Shown here piece by piece: positions 9,044 through 20,300 of a DNA stretch of 64,000 nt (the first letter of the stretch is position 1; each line of letters opens with the position of its first letter). The translations under genes were made by a program, and so were the position numbers. The DNA comes from Pseudomonas sp. B21-040 (GTDB taxonomy: Bacteria; Pseudomonadota; Gammaproteobacteria; Pseudomonadales; Pseudomonadaceae), in assembly GCF_024748695.1 (NCBI RefSeq), contig NZ_CP087176.1, forward strand, positions 3,465,501 through 3,529,500, written 5' to 3'. The notes beneath the pieces are model-generated. The model did not search any database, had not been told where the DNA came from, and saw only the letters and a program-made list of their open reading frames with translations.

Positions 9044-9241
9044 GGATGCCTCCTTGCTGATAGCTGCAAAGGTAGGGGAACGGTTAGGGCAGCATAGACG
9101 GAGTTTTGACAGTACGACGGCAACAATGCGTGATGTATCGCTATACCTCGAAAAAAAAATCCAAACACAGCACATCGACTCAATATCCGAGCCTGAATCT
9201 TCGCGACCATGGCCTCCTCACTCACCCGTAAGGACATCATC

Positions 9242-9895
9242 ATGGCCATTGCAAAAGCAGTCCCCGGCAAAACCCTGCTGACCCCGACCGACCACACCCT
9301 GATCATGATCGACCATCAATCGCAGATGTCCTTTGCGACCAAGTCGATCGATGCCGTGACCCTGCGCAACAACGCCGCGCTGGTGGCCAAGGCGGCCCGT
9401 GGTTTCAAGGTCTCGACCATCCTTACTACCGTGGCCGAGAAGAGCTTTTCAGGCCCGATCTTCGACGAAATCAAGTCGGTATTCCCGGAACACAACGTGA
9501 TCGACCGTACCAGCATGAACACCTGGGAAGACGAGCGCATTGCTGTTGAAGTCAACAAAATCGGCAAACAGAAAATCGTCCTCGCCGGTCTCTGGACGTC
9601 CGTGTGCATCGTTGGCCCGGCACTGTCGGCCATCGACCAGGGTTTCGAGGTGTACGTAATCGCCGATGCCTGTGGTGACGTCACCACCGAAGCGCACGAA
9701 ATGGCCATGCAACGCATGATCCAGATCGGTGCCCGGCCGATGACTTCGCTGCAATACCTGCTTGAATTGCAGCGTGACTGGGCGCGCGGCGAAACTTACG
9801 ACGAAACCGTAAAAACCTCGATTGCCAACGGCGGTGCCTACGGTCTGGGCCTGATCTACGCCAAGAGCATGTTCGGCGCTTCGGAAGCCCACTAA
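9242..9895 (+). CDS. YcaC-like isochorismatase-family hydrolase
   Basis: This is a cysteine hydrolase of the isochorismatase superfamily, 217 residues. The catalytic aspartate is at 24 (MIDHQSQ), the lysine near 67 (AEKSFSGP) and the nucleophile cysteine at 122 (WTSVCIVG). The LTTVAEKSFSGP, ALSAIDQGFEVYVIADA and ELQRDWARGETYD stretches recall YcaC. The physiological substrate of YcaC proteins is not established. The start at 9242 has AAGGA eight bases upstream; an ATG at 9209 is in frame but lacks one. It is divergent from the permease gene and stands as a single gene. Confidence 0.85.
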   Translation: MAIAKAVPGKTLLTPTDHTLIMIDHQSQMSFATKSIDAVTLRNNAALVAKAARGFKVSTILTTVAEKSFSGPIFDEIKSVFPEHNVIDRTSMNTWEDERIAVEVNKIGKQKIVLAGLWTSVCIVGPALSAIDQGFEVYVIADACGDVTTEAHEMAMQRMIQIGARPMTSLQYLLELQRDWARGETYDETVKTSIANGGAYGLGLIYAKSMFGASEAH

Positions 9896-9903
9896 GCAAA
9901 AAA

Positions 9904-9931
9904 TAGCGACTCCGTACGCGCGGAGTCGCTA
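9904..9931 (-). terminator. Perfect hairpin with terminator shape only on the minus strand
   Basis: An 11-bp perfect stem TAGCGACTCCG / CGGAGTCGCTA encloses a 6-base loop. On the plus strand no T run follows. On the minus strand the stem is followed by ATTTTTTG, so it has terminator form for antisense transcription, although the genes on both sides read on the plus strand. Confidence 0.5.
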
Positions 9932-9949
9932 TCAGGTGGCCATTGAACC

Positions 9950-11278
9950 ATGACGTTTTTTTCGAAAAAAGCCGCTTTCTGCTTATCTCTGATGTGCGCT
10001 GGCACCGTCGCAACGGCGCGGGCTGATGAGTCGGAACAAAACCCGCAAGGATTTCTGGAAGGGGCGACGCTGAATGTGCTCAACCGCAACTTCTACCTCA
10101 ACAGTGACTACCGGTCGCCTTCACCATCGGGCAAAAGCTACAAGGCCGAGTGGGCGCAAGGCTTTATTGGCGCTTTCGAGTCCGGTTTCACGCCCGGCAC
10201 CGTTGGGTTTGGCCTCGATAGCCACGCTTTTTTGGGGCTGAAGCTCGACAGTGGCAAAGGTCATTCCGGCACTGGATTGCTGCCGGTGGGCAGCGATGGG
10301 CGCAGTGAGGACAACTACTCCAGTGGTGGCGGCGCGCTGAAAGTCAGGGCCTCCAGGACCACCTTGGCTTTCGGCGAAATGATGGTCGAAGCCCCGGTGT
10401 TCGACACCGCCGACAAACGCCTGCAGCCAGAGTACGCCACGGGGTTTCTGCTCAATAGTCGCGAAATGGATGGCATGAACCTGCAGGCAGGCCACTTCAC
10501 GGCATTCAAGAATCAGGACAGCGCTTCGGGCAAGGGCAATTTTTCCGGTTACGGGGCTAACACCGACGCCGGTGGCATTTCGTTTGCCGGTGCCGACCTG
10601 TTCACCCAAAGCCCTGTCGGCGGCGCGCTCTATGCTTCAACACTGACCGACACCTGGCATCAGTACTACGCCAATGTGCATCTGAAACAGCCGGGAGTGT
10701 TCGTCGACGCCAATCTCTACCACACGCGGGACACGGGCGAGGCACTGGCCGGCGCCATCGACAACACCGCGTTCAGCCTGTCGGGCAAATACACCATCGA
10801 TGCCCATGGTTTCACGCTGGCCTACCAAAAAATCAACGGTGACACCCCGTTCGACTTCGTCGGTGGCGACTCCATCTACCTGGCCAACTCGATCAAGTAC
10901 GCCGACTTCAACGGCGCCCACGAACAATCCTGGCAAGCCCGCTACGACCTCGACCTGAGCACTTATGGCATTCCCGGTCTGGCCTTCATGACACGGTATG
11001 TCAAAGGCAGCCAGATCGACGGCACCCACGCGCCCAAGGGCGGCGCCTATAACCCGTTCGACGCGGAGACCGGCACGTATGTGCCACAACAAGGCGATGG
11101 CGGACGTCATTGGGAGCGCGACATCGACGTGCGCTACATCGTGCAGTCCGGGGCAGCCAAGGGCTTGTCGCTGCAACTGTCGCACGTGTCTCATCGCGCC
11201 AATACCGCCCAGGCGGGCGATGACATCGACCGGGTTTACGTGGTCATCCAATACCCGCTGAATCTCGGGCCGCTGTGA
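9950..11278 (+). CDS. OprD-family outer-membrane porin
   Basis: The product has 442 residues with a Sec signal peptide (cleavage expected after TARA, about residue 25) and the OprD mature start pattern GFLEGATLNVLNRNFYLNSDYR. Alternating beta strands with typical segments such as KLDSGKGHSGTGLLP and the closing DRVYVVIQYPLNLGPL indicate an 18-stranded substrate-specific channel. OprD members import basic amino acids, dipeptides or carboxylates; the substrate cannot be decided here. It follows the YcaC-like gene by 54 bases that contain only the minus-oriented hairpin, so the two may be cotranscribed. Confidence 0.92.
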   Translation: MTFFSKKAAFCLSLMCAGTVATARADESEQNPQGFLEGATLNVLNRNFYLNSDYRSPSPSGKSYKAEWAQGFIGAFESGFTPGTVGFGLDSHAFLGLKLDSGKGHSGTGLLPVGSDGRSEDNYSSGGGALKVRASRTTLAFGEMMVEAPVFDTADKRLQPEYATGFLLNSREMDGMNLQAGHFTAFKNQDSASGKGNFSGYGANTDAGGISFAGADLFTQSPVGGALYASTLTDTWHQYYANVHLKQPGVFVDANLYHTRDTGEALAGAIDNTAFSLSGKYTIDAHGFTLAYQKINGDTPFDFVGGDSIYLANSIKYADFNGAHEQSWQARYDLDLSTYGIPGLAFMTRYVKGSQIDGTHAPKGGAYNPFDAETGTYVPQQGDGGRHWERDIDVRYIVQSGAAKGLSLQLSHVSHRANTAQAGDDIDRVYVVIQYPLNLGPL

Positions 11279-11287
11279 CACAAAAAT

Positions 11288-11383
11288 TGGCGGAAGGCAG
11301 CCGGAGTCGAACCTGCCCGGGAACGGATGCCGTCCCCAACCGGGTTTGAAGCCCGGCCGCGCCACCGGGCGCGATTGCCTTCC
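11288..11383 (-). tRNA. selC: tRNA-Sec (anticodon UCA)
   Basis: On the minus strand the 5' end GGAAGGCA (from 11383) pairs with TGCCTTCC near 11292, giving the 8-bp acceptor stem typical of tRNA-Sec. The anticodon loop CTTCAAA carries TCA and reads UGA. A long variable arm (GGGGACGGCATCCGTTCCC) and the T loop GTTCGACTCC are present, and CCA is encoded at 11290-11288. The length of 96 bases and the position just downstream of selB settle the identity. Confidence 0.97.
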
Positions 11384-11389
11384 TGGAAA

Positions 11390-13327
11390 TCAGTCCTCGG
11401 GTTGTCGGGGCTCTGGTTGTCGGAGCTCTGGTTCTCGGGCTAACGCACTGTCGGGACGGATCTGGCGTTTGTCGCCCATGCGCCGGGTCAGGCCAATACG
11501 GTCGAAGTATTCCAGAATCTGAATGCTGCGCTTGCGCCCCAGGCCCACTGCATCGCGAAACGCCGCGACCTGAATCACCGGATCAAGCTCGGCCATCTGC
11601 AACAGCATAGCCGCCAACCGACGGGTCATCGCGTCGGTGTAGAACAGGTCCCGCACCACCTGATGCAGCAGTCCCAGGCGCGCCATTTTGCGTAGCAGCA
11701 AGCGCACGGTCGCCTCGTCATGCCCCAGATGGCGCACCCACGGCGGATCGAAACCGGCCTGCTCGAACAGCGGCTGCAAGCGCTGCCACAGGGCTTCGTC
11801 GTCGTCGCTCAAGCGCACTCGATGAGCCGGTAAATGCAGCCACGGACCGCTGGTGACAATAGCGCCACCGGCCAGCAATTCGTCGAGCAGGCAGATGAAC
11901 GTCGGGCGCTCCAGCACGGAGGCGGCAAACCGACGCAGGCGATCCCGGTCCGGGCCCATCTGGTCCGGTTCCAATTGATGGAAGCGTGCGAGGTGTTCCA
12001 GCAAGGGGGCTTTCAACGCTTCCCAGCGCGCCGAACTGAACAGCAATGGACCTTGGCGGGTCTCGATCAGGCGCACATCATCGGGCAATTGCCACGTCGC
12101 GCGTGGACGGTTGAATTGACGCTCCAGTTGTCGGGGGTCGAGGCCCGTATCGCTGTGGGCCAACAACGCCGGCAAGACCGCTTCCAGATTGTCACCGATG
12201 TCGAGGGCTTGCAGTTGCGCCAGCCGTTCGGGGCTGCGACGGTGCCGGGACGGGGCAAACGGGTCGAGCACCCGGCCTCCGCCGAGGGTGCGTTGGGCAC
12301 TCTGGTCCCGCAGGATCAAAGGGTCGTCCTTGACTGCGTGCACGGGGGCATTCAACAAGACCTGCGCAAACATCCGCCCGCCCGGCACCAGGCTGGCACC
12401 CTCCAGCAGCGCCACCCGCCCGGTTACGTCCTGAGTGCCCAGGTGAACATGCACCGGCTGAAAGTGCTCGAAGGTTTTGGCTTCGCTGGCCAGCAAACGC
12501 AGGTCGATGTCGAGGCGTTGAGTCGGCGCAAACAGCCACTCGGCCAGCAACCAATGACCACGGTGGATCTGATCCAGCGCCAATCGCTCGGCACTCAGGT
12601 TCAGTGCGACGCGTTGACCGGCCATCGCTGTGTCTGCTGCCTGGTTTTGCGCATGCAGACCGCGCACGCGTACGGGCTTGCCCTGCGGGCTCAGCACCAG
12701 GGTGTCGCCCACCGCCACGTGCCCGGACAACGCGGTGCCCGTCACCACGATCCCGGCACCGGCGACACTAAAAGCCCGATCAATCGCCAGGCGAAAACCG
12801 CCGCTGGTGCTGCGTTGGCGCACTTCACGCTGAGCGTCGAGCAAAGCCTGGCGCAGTGCCTCGACACCTTCCCCGGTGACACTCGACAGGGCGATCTGCG
12901 GCGCGTTCGCATAAGGGCCCGATGCCAGCAACGCCTGGATCTGCCCGCGCACGATGGACACCCTGGCCGGTTCGATCCGGTCGCACTTGGTGATCGCCAC
13001 CAGTGCCCGAGCAATCCCCAGCAGTTCCACAATCGCCAGATGTTCGCGAGTTTGCGGCATCACGCCGTCATCCGCGGCGACCACCAGCAGCACCAGATCA
13101 ATGCCTTGCGCCCCGGCCAGCATGTTGTGGGTGAAACGTTCGTGGCCGGGCACGTCGATGAACCCGGTCAACCCGGCGCCCGGTTCCAGCGCGGCGTAGA
13201 GGTAGCCGAGGTCGATGGTCATGCCGCGCTCGCGTTCTTCCCGGCGACGGTCGCCGGCCTGCCCGGTCAACGCCTGCAACAACGCGGTCTTGCCATGATC
13301 GATGTGCCCTGCGGTGCCGACGATCAC
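11390..13327 (-). CDS. selB: Selenocysteine-specific translation elongation factor
   Basis: SelB is the EF-Tu-like GTPase that brings Sec-tRNA-Sec to UGA codons marked by a SECIS hairpin. The N-terminal GTPase has [12 protein letters not shown] (P loop), DVPGHERF (G3) and ITKCDR (G4); beta domains follow, and the C-terminal 250 residues form winged helices that bind SECIS RNA (for example [20 protein letters not shown]). The GTG start at 13327 overlaps the selA stop by four bases (GTGA) and yields VIVGTAGH, the normal SelB beginning, and 645 residues. A longer in-frame reading to 13372 lies within selA and is unlikely. tRNA-Sec follows at once. Confidence 0.96.
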   Translation of the reverse strand: MIVGTAGHIDHGKTALLQALTGQAGDRRREERERGMTIDLGYLYAALEPGAGLTGFIDVPGHERFTHNMLAGAQGIDLVLLVVAADDGVMPQTREHLAIVELLGIARALVAITKCDRIEPARVSIVRGQIQALLASGPYANAPQIALSSVTGEGVEALRQALLDAQREVRQRSTSGGFRLAIDRAFSVAGAGIVVTGTALSGHVAVGDTLVLSPQGKPVRVRGLHAQNQAADTAMAGQRVALNLSAERLALDQIHRGHWLLAEWLFAPTQRLDIDLRLLASEAKTFEHFQPVHVHLGTQDVTGRVALLEGASLVPGGRMFAQVLLNAPVHAVKDDPLILRDQSAQRTLGGGRVLDPFAPSRHRRSPERLAQLQALDIGDNLEAVLPALLAHSDTGLDPRQLERQFNRPRATWQLPDDVRLIETRQGPLLFSSARWEALKAPLLEHLARFHQLEPDQMGPDRDRLRRFAASVLERPTFICLLDELLAGGAIVTSGPWLHLPAHRVRLSDDDEALWQRLQPLFEQAGFDPPWVRHLGHDEATVRLLLRKMARLGLLHQVVRDLFYTDAMTRRLAAMLLQMAELDPVIQVAAFRDAVGLGRKRSIQILEYFDRIGLTRRMGDKRQIRPDSALAREPELRQPEPRQPED

Positions 13328-14754
13328 CCTGCCCGCCCCTCGACTGACAATTGATCGAGTTGCGCCAGCCATGCCGCTTCGTCATCCAGTTGGCGCAGGT
13401 CCAGCCAGAGTGAATCGTCGTCGATTCGGCCCAGCACCGGGATAGACAACTGACGCAACGCAGCTTCCAGCCCCAGCAATTGCCGGCCGCGCAGACGCTT
13501 GGACACGTTTGGCCGCAGGCATAACGCGGCGCTCGGCAAGCGCGCCACCGGTTGGCTGCCACTGCCGATCATGCCCAGTGCCGGCATCGCGCTGACACTC
13601 CAGCCGTCACCCAATACTTGAGCCAGCGAAGGTTGCAGCCGTTGTGCTTGCGCGAGGATGTCGGCTTGGGGTCGTGTCAGCAGCCGCAGGCTCGGCAGAC
13701 GTTCGGCCAGCCGCTCGGGATCGCGGTACAAACCCAGCACCGCTTCGAGCGCGGCCAGGGTCAGTTTGTCGACGCGCAGCGCACGTTTGAGCGGGTTTTT
13801 CTTGATCTTGGCGATCAGGTCCTTGCGCCCGACAATCAACCCGGCCTGCGGTCCACCGAGCAATTTATCGCCACTGAAGGTCACGATATCTGCGCCATCG
13901 AGCAAAGCCTGACGCACCGTCGGTTCGGCGGGCAGGCCCCAGCGGGTCAGGTCCAGCAGGCTGCCGCTGCCGAGGTCTTCGAGCAGCGGCAACCCATGGT
14001 TGTGCGCCAATTGCGCGAGCTCGGCGGTCGGCACCCGTGCGGTGAATCCTTCGATGGCGTAATTGCTCGCATGCACGCGCATCACCAGACCACTGCGCGG
14101 GCCGATGGCGGCTTCGTAATCACGGGCATGGGTGCGGTTGGTGGTGCCGACTTCATGCAAGCGCACCCCGGCCCGCGCCATGATGTCGGGAATGCGGAAC
14201 GCACCGCCGATTTCGATCAGTTCGCCCCGGGAAATAATCCCTTCCTTGCGCGCCCCCAGGCTGTTGAGCGTCAGCAGCACGGCCGCCGCGTTGTTGTTGA
14301 CCACCGTCACCGCTTCGGCGCCGGTCAATTCGCGGATCAACCCTTCGATCAGGTCGTCACGGTCACCGCGTTTGCCGCTGTTCAGATCAAATTCGAGATT
14401 GAGCGGATAGCGTGCGGCCATTTGCACCTCTTCAATGGCGACTTCAGGCAGCAATGCCCGCCCGAGGTTGGTGTGCAGCACGGTGCCGGTCAGGTTGAAC
14501 ACCCGGCGCACATGACTTTGGTGTTGTTGCGCCAAGCGCTCGCCCGCCCGCCCCGCCAAGACCTGCGGGCTGATTTCCACGGCATCGAGTTGGCCCGTCA
14601 GGACCGGTTCGCGCAAGTCATCGAGCAATTGCCGCAGGCTCGCCAGCAGCGCGTCCCGGCCATAGCGCTCGGCCAGCGGCTGGCAGGCGGGATGACGCAA
14701 CAAACTGTCGATGGAAGGCAGCCGCAAGGTTTGGCTGGCGGACGTTGAAGACAT
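13324..14754 (-). CDS. selA: L-seryl-tRNA(Sec) selenium transferase
   Basis: SelA is a PLP enzyme that converts Ser-tRNA-Sec to selenocysteinyl-tRNA-Sec with selenophosphate. The PLP lysine is at 297 in [14 protein letters not shown], and other family segments are present: [30 protein letters not shown] and [14 protein letters not shown]. The ATG at 14754 follows GGGAG. At 476 residues it has the usual length. It overlaps selB by four bases and follows fdhE after 51 bases, which places the whole Sec machinery under the formate dehydrogenase promoter or close to it. Confidence 0.97.
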   Translation of the reverse strand: MSSTSASQTLRLPSIDSLLRHPACQPLAERYGRDALLASLRQLLDDLREPVLTGQLDAVEISPQVLAGRAGERLAQQHQSHVRRVFNLTGTVLHTNLGRALLPEVAIEEVQMAARYPLNLEFDLNSGKRGDRDDLIEGLIRELTGAEAVTVVNNNAAAVLLTLNSLGARKEGIISRGELIEIGGAFRIPDIMARAGVRLHEVGTTNRTHARDYEAAIGPRSGLVMRVHASNYAIEGFTARVPTAELAQLAHNHGLPLLEDLGSGSLLDLTRWGLPAEPTVRQALLDGADIVTFSGDKLLGGPQAGLIVGRKDLIAKIKKNPLKRALRVDKLTLAALEAVLGLYRDPERLAERLPSLRLLTRPQADILAQAQRLQPSLAQVLGDGWSVSAMPALGMIGSGSQPVARLPSAALCLRPNVSKRLRGRQLLGLEAALRQLSIPVLGRIDDDSLWLDLRQLDDEAAWLAQLDQLSVEGRAG

Positions 14755-14805
14755 CAGGCGCTCCCGGAAACGATTGACCGTCGCGCCTGAGTGTAGCCGT
14801 TGAGC

Positions 14806-15744
14806 TCAAGTGAAGCGTTCAGTCACCCCCGGGGCCAGCAGCAAATTGGGCGCCGGACGCGAGTAGCCTTCCTGTTCCAGGCGCATGTCGAGCATCAGGC
14901 TGGCCAGGTCTGCCGACAGCGCTTCCGCCTCGGCGTCGTTTTCCAGGTACAGCAACTTCAAATAGCTGCGACAACCTAGGCAGGTTTCGGCACGCAGCGG
15001 TGCCTGATTGGCCGCGTGGCGGTCGTCATCGAGGCTGACGTAATCCAGGCCTTTGCTTTGCTCGCAATACACGCATTTGACCCGCACCACATGCCATTCA
15101 CAGGCGCACAACGAGCACACCAGATAGCGCAAACCGTTGTGTTTGCCTCGGTGACGGATCACCCCCGCCATCGCTGGCGACCCGCAGGCCGGGCATTGAT
15201 TGAGGGCGTCACCGGGTTTCAGATCCAGCCCCGGCGTGTTCAGCAGCCAGTGACTCCAGGCCGCTTGCAGCGCAGCTCCCAGAAACGGCACCAGCGCGGC
15301 CGGCAGCAGCGTGAACTGGCCGCTGACCAAGGCCACCGCCCAGGCCTTGAGTTGCCCGTCGCGGGTGTTGCGCAATGTCGTCAGGGCTTTTTCGACGGCG
15401 GGTTGTGGCGGTGGTTGGTAGCGCTGCAACAACGCTCCGAGGTACGGCAACCAATGGCCCTCGCGTACCAGACTGTCGGCGGCAAGTGGTGGCAAGCCGT
15501 GCGCCTGGCAGACCTTGATTCGTTCGGGATCAGGCGGCGTTGTGACCGGCGGATCGTCCATCAAGCGCTGCTGCACATGACACACACCGGCCACCAGCCG
15601 CAGGTAATCCGCCAGTGGATGCCCTTCGGCCAGGCGCTCCAGGCGTAAGGCGCGCAAGGTGAACAGGTTGTGCGGCGGCCTATACAGAAACGGCGGTGAA
15701 CTCGCCGCCGCTTCAATCTCTCCAGGCTCAAGAATCGTCGCCAA
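14806..15744 (-). CDS. fdhE: Formate dehydrogenase accessory protein FdhE
   Basis: FdhE is a cytoplasmic protein required for assembly of active respiratory formate dehydrogenase before Tat export. The 312-residue product contains four CxxC pairs that form its metal knuckles: CPACGSP, CSLCACEW, CVYCEQS and CLGCRSY. The start at 15744 lies four bases after the fdnI stop, so the gene is part of the same operon. The length matches the family. Confidence 0.94.
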   Translation of the reverse strand: MATILEPGEIEAAASSPPFLYRPPHNLFTLRALRLERLAEGHPLADYLRLVAGVCHVQQRLMDDPPVTTPPDPERIKVCQAHGLPPLAADSLVREGHWLPYLGALLQRYQPPPQPAVEKALTTLRNTRDGQLKAWAVALVSGQFTLLPAALVPFLGAALQAAWSHWLLNTPGLDLKPGDALNQCPACGSPAMAGVIRHRGKHNGLRYLVCSLCACEWHVVRVKCVYCEQSKGLDYVSLDDDRHAANQAPLRAETCLGCRSYLKLLYLENDAEAEALSADLASLMLDMRLEQEGYSRPAPNLLLAPGVTERFT

Positions 15745-15748
15745 GGGC

Positions 15749-16402
15749 TTATCCTTTTTTGCTGATTGGCCGGTCCGGTTGTTCGTCGCGGGTCACTTCG
15801 CGGTACCAGAGTTCATGGTGTTTTTTCGCCCAGGGACGGCTGACACAGCCATGCACCATGGCGCTGACCGAGCCCTTGATCCAGATGCCGGCGTAGATGT
15901 GGATGATGATGCTGAGCACCAGTACAAATCCGGCCAACGCATGCAGCAACATCGCCCAACGAATAAGGGTGATGCCAAAGTACGCACTGAAATACGCGCG
16001 CCAGATCACCAGTCCGGTCAACAGCAGCGCCAACATGCAGGCAAGCAAGGTCCAGAACAGCAGCTTCTGCCCGGGGTTGTATTTGCCGATGGGCGGCACA
16101 CCCTCCTCCTCGTTTTGAATCACCTTGTCGATCCGCCTGAGCCACAAGCCGTCGTTACGGATAAAAAAGTTGGCCCGCCAGAAGCGGATCACCAGGCCCA
16201 GGAACAGCACGAACATCACCACGCCCATGAACGGGTGCAGGATGCGCGTCCACGGGCCACCGCCAAACAGGTTACTGAGCCAGAACAGCGCCGGATGAAA
16301 CAACGCCAGCCCGGACAGTGCGGCCATGAAAAACAGGATCGCGACCAGCCAGTGATTGGTGCGCTGGCCGGCGGTATAACGCAGGATCGTTTTGTTGCTC
16401 AT
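15749..16402 (-). CDS. fdnI: Formate dehydrogenase-N gamma subunit, cytochrome b556
   Basis: This is the membrane anchor that carries two b haems and passes electrons from formate to quinone. Four hydrophobic helices are visible in 217 residues: [40 protein letters not shown], the [19 protein letters not shown] helix and [20 protein letters not shown]. Haem-ligand histidines lie in RTNHW, ILHPF and LLHA/IIHIY. The start codon overlaps the fdnH stop by four bases (ATGA). Confidence 0.94.
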   Translation of the reverse strand: MSNKTILRYTAGQRTNHWLVAILFFMAALSGLALFHPALFWLSNLFGGGPWTRILHPFMGVVMFVLFLGLVIRFWRANFFIRNDGLWLRRIDKVIQNEEEGVPPIGKYNPGQKLLFWTLLACMLALLLTGLVIWRAYFSAYFGITLIRWAMLLHALAGFVLVLSIIIHIYAGIWIKGSVSAMVHGCVSRPWAKKHHELWYREVTRDEQPDRPISKKG

Positions 16403-17334
16403 GGCCTGTCCTCCCGCCGCGGATCATAGGTATGAACCGATGGGTCAACCTCATGCACCGCCGGGTCTTTACCTGGGGGATGCTCATCCTCTTCCACCAC
16501 CTGCGGCCCGATGCGCACGTAATGGAAGAACCCGGCCAGCACCGCCAGGCCCATAGCGAGCAAGCCCAGCGGTTTGCTCACGCCTTTCCACAATCCCACC
16601 AACGGACTGATTGCCGGGTCTTTCGCCAGCCCGGCGTACAGCTGCGGCGCGTCGGCGTGGTGCAACACATACATCACGTGGGTGCCGCCAACGCCGGCCG
16701 GGTCGTACAGACCGGCATTTTCGAAGCCACGGCTTTTCAAATCGACGATGCGCTCGGCGGCGTGTTCTTTCATGTCTTCCTTGGTGCCAAACACGATCGC
16801 CCCGGTCGGGCAGGTTTTCACGCAGGCCGGTTCCAGGCCGAATTCGACCCGGTCCGAACACAGCGTGCACTTGTACGCCTTGTGGTCCTTTTGCGAGATT
16901 CGCGGAATGTTGAACGGGCAGCCGGTGATGCAATAGCCGCAGCCGATGCAATGGTCCTGGTCGAAGTCGACGATGCCATTGGCGTGCTTGATGATCGCCC
17001 CGGGGCTTGGGCACGCGGCCAGGCAGCCGGGTTCGGCGCAATGCATGCAGCCGTCCTTGCGGATCAGCCACTCAAGGTTGCCGGCATCGGTTTCATGCTC
17101 GGTGAAGCGCATCAGGGTCCAGGTTTCTGCGCTCAGGTCCTGCGGATTGTCGTAAGTGCCGAGGTTGTGCCCGACATCGTCGCGCAGCTCGTTCCATTCC
17201 GAGCAGGCGACCTGGCAGGCCTTGCAACCGATGCACTTGGTGGTGTCGATCAGTTTGGCCACTTCCTCCTGATTGCGCACCGAAGGCGGGACTGTCGTGG
17301 TGGCCGAACGGGCAATGATGTCTTGGCTGGCCAT
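16399..17334 (-). CDS. fdnH: Formate dehydrogenase-N beta subunit, iron-sulphur protein
   Basis: This is the four-cluster ferredoxin-like subunit. Four cysteine sets are visible: [45 protein letters not shown] and [21 protein letters not shown] (split here as a longer set). A C-terminal membrane helix, [20 protein letters not shown], anchors it at the periplasmic face. At 311 residues it matches E. coli FdnH plus its tail. The start follows the fdnG stop directly and its end overlaps fdnI. Confidence 0.95.
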   Translation of the reverse strand: MASQDIIARSATTTVPPSVRNQEEVAKLIDTTKCIGCKACQVACSEWNELRDDVGHNLGTYDNPQDLSAETWTLMRFTEHETDAGNLEWLIRKDGCMHCAEPGCLAACPSPGAIIKHANGIVDFDQDHCIGCGYCITGCPFNIPRISQKDHKAYKCTLCSDRVEFGLEPACVKTCPTGAIVFGTKEDMKEHAAERIVDLKSRGFENAGLYDPAGVGGTHVMYVLHHADAPQLYAGLAKDPAISPLVGLWKGVSKPLGLLAMGLAVLAGFFHYVRIGPQVVEEDEHPPGKDPAVHEVDPSVHTYDPRREDRP

Positions 17335-20300
17335 TTAGACTTTCTCCACGTTGACCAGGAATGACTTGGATTCCGGGGTCTGTGTGTTGCCATCGCCGAG
17401 GAACGGCACCAGGGTGTTGGTCAGGTAACCGTGGCGCGTAAGCCCAGTAAACCCCCAGTGCAACGGGATACCGATCTGGTGCACCACTTGATTGTTGACC
17501 TGCAACGGACGAATCCGCTTGGTCACCACCGCCACCGCTTCAATGTGGCCGCGCTTGGAACTGACGCGCACGCGGTCACCGGCGACGATGCCCTTCTCCT
17601 TCGCCAGCACTTCACCGATTTCGACGAACTGTTCCGGCTGGGCAATGGCGTTGAGCTTGCAATGCTTGCTCCAGAAGTGGAAATGCTCGGTCAAGCGATA
17701 ACTGGTGGCGGCGTACGGGTAGTCCTTGGCCACACCGAGGGTATCCCACACCGAATCGAAGATCCGCGCTGCCGGGTTACTGGTGGCTTTCTTGTTTTGC
17801 GGGTGCAGCGGGTTGATGCCGATGGGTGTCTCGAACGGCTCGTAGTGCTCTGGGAACGGGCCTTCGTTCATTTTGTCGACGGCAAAAAACCGGGCCACGC
17901 CTTCGGGGTTCATGATGAACGGGCTCATCCCCGCTTCCGGCGGCACGTCGGCCTTGTAGTCGGGCACATCGGTGCCGCCCCAGACTTTGCCGTTCCACCA
18001 CACCAGGCGTTTTTTCGGATCCCATGGCTTGCCTTGCGGATCGGCCGAAGCACGGTTGTAAAGAATCCGTCGGTTCGCCGGCCAGGCCCAGGCCCAGCCT
18101 TGGTGCTGATGCATACCAAACGGATCGCTGTTATCGCGCCGGGCCATCTGGTTGCCGGTTTCGGTCCAGCTGCCACAGAAAATCCAGCAGCCAGACGCCG
18201 TGCTGCCGTCGTCCTTGAGCTGGCTGAACGCGGCCAGTTGCGCATTGCCCTTGATCGCCGCGCCCGTGGCATCGGTGAAATCGGTGGCGGCGTAACCGTT
18301 GATTTCCTTGGCCAGTTCTTCCGGTGTGGGTTCGTCGGCAATCTTGTACTGCCACGACAGCTTGAGGATCGGATCGGGATATGCGCCGCCCTTCGCCTGA
18401 TAGCGCTGGCGCAGACGCAGGAACAGCTCGGCCATGATCCGAATGTCGGTTTGCGCTTCGCCCGGACCGTCCGCGCCTTTCCAGTGCCATTGCAGCCAGC
18501 GGCTGCTGTTGACCAGCGAGCCGTCCTCCTCGGCGAAACAGGTGGTGGGCAGGCGAATCACTTCGGTCTGGATGTCGGCACTTTTCACATCGTTGTACGG
18601 CCCGACGTTGCGCCAGAACTCCGAGGTTTCGGTGGACAGTGGGTCCATCACCACCAGCCATTTCAATTTGGCCAGCGCCGCCATCACCCGGTTTTTGTCG
18701 GGCAACGCCGCAATCGGATTGAAGCCTTGGCAAAAGTAGCCATTGACCTTGCCCTGCCCCATCAAGTCGAACACTTTAAGGATGTCGTAGTTGGGGATGT
18801 CCAGCTTCGGCAGGTACTCGTACGCCCAATTGTTCTCCACCGTGGCATTGGCGCCGTACCAGGCTTTCATCAGGCTGACGTGGAACTTGCTGTAGTTCTG
18901 CCAATAGGACAATTGCCCAGGCCGCAGCGGCTTTTGCGTGCGTTTGGTGATGTACGCCGCGTAATCCTGTTCGGCATCGCCCGGCAGCGTCAGGTAACCC
19001 GGCAGTGAGTTGGACAGCAAGCCGAGGTCGGTCAGGCCCTGGATGTTGGAGTGCCCGCGCAAGGCATTCACGCCGCCGCCCGGCATACCGACGTTGCCCA
19101 ACAGCAATTGCACCATCGCCGCGCTGCGGATGATCTGCGAGCCGATCGAATGCTGGGTCCAGCCCAAGGCGTAAAGAATCGTCATGGTCTTGCCCGGTAC
19201 CGAGCACGTGGCGATCTCCTCCCAGATTTTCTGCATGGCATCGACCGGCATTCCGCAAATCTGGCTCGCCAGATCGATGTTGTAGCGGCTGTAGTGCTGC
19301 TTCATCAGTTGATAGACGCAGCGCGGGTCTTGCAGGGTCGGGTCGACTTTGACGAAGCCGTCCTCACCGAGCTCGTAGCCCCAGCCGGACTTATCGGTGT
19401 AGCTGCGCTTGGCCACGTCGTAACCGCTGAAAATCCCGTCCTCGAAGCCATACCCGGCTTTGACGATGAACGACACGTCCGTGTAGTTGCGCACGTACTC
19501 GTGCTGGATCTTGTCTTCGGTCAGCAGGTAATTGATCAGACCGCCCATGAAGGCGATGTCGGTACCGGTGCGAATCGGCGCGTAATAGTCGGCCACCGAG
19601 GCCGTGCGGGTAAATCGCGGGTCGACCACGATCAGCCGCGCCTTGTTGTGCGCCTTGGCTTCTGTCACCCATTTGAAACCGCACGGGTGCGCTTCTGCTG
19701 CGTTGCCGCCCATCACCAGAACCAGATTCGCGTTGGCGATATCGGTCCAGGTATTGGTCATGGCACCACGGCCGTACGTCGGGGCAAGACTTGCCACCGT
19801 CGGGCCGTGTCAGACACGCGCCTGGTTATCAAACCCCAGCATGCCGAGACTGCGAATGACCTTGTGGGTGATGTAGCCCGCTTCGTTGGACGCCGCCGAT
19901 GCCGCGAGGAAACCGGTGGTCAGCCAGCGGTTCACTGTTTGGCCTTGGGCATTCTTCTCGATGAAGTTGGCATCGCGGTCGGCCTTCATCAGGTCGGCGA
20001 CGCGATCCAGCGCTTCATCCCAGGAGATGCGCGTCCACTCGCTGCTGCCGGGCTTGCGTACCTGCGGGTATTGCAGCCGACCGGGGCTGTGAATGAAATC
20101 CAGCAGGCCAGCGCCTTTGGGGCAAAGGGTGCCGCGGTTGACCGGGTGGTCGGCGTCACCTTCGATGTGGATGATATTTTGTGCGACGTTCTTCGCGTCA
20201 TCGCCCAGGCTGTACATGATCAACCCGCAACCAACCGAGCAATACGGACAGGTGTTGCGGGTTTCATGAGTGTGGGTGAGCTTGAAGTGACGCACCTGTT

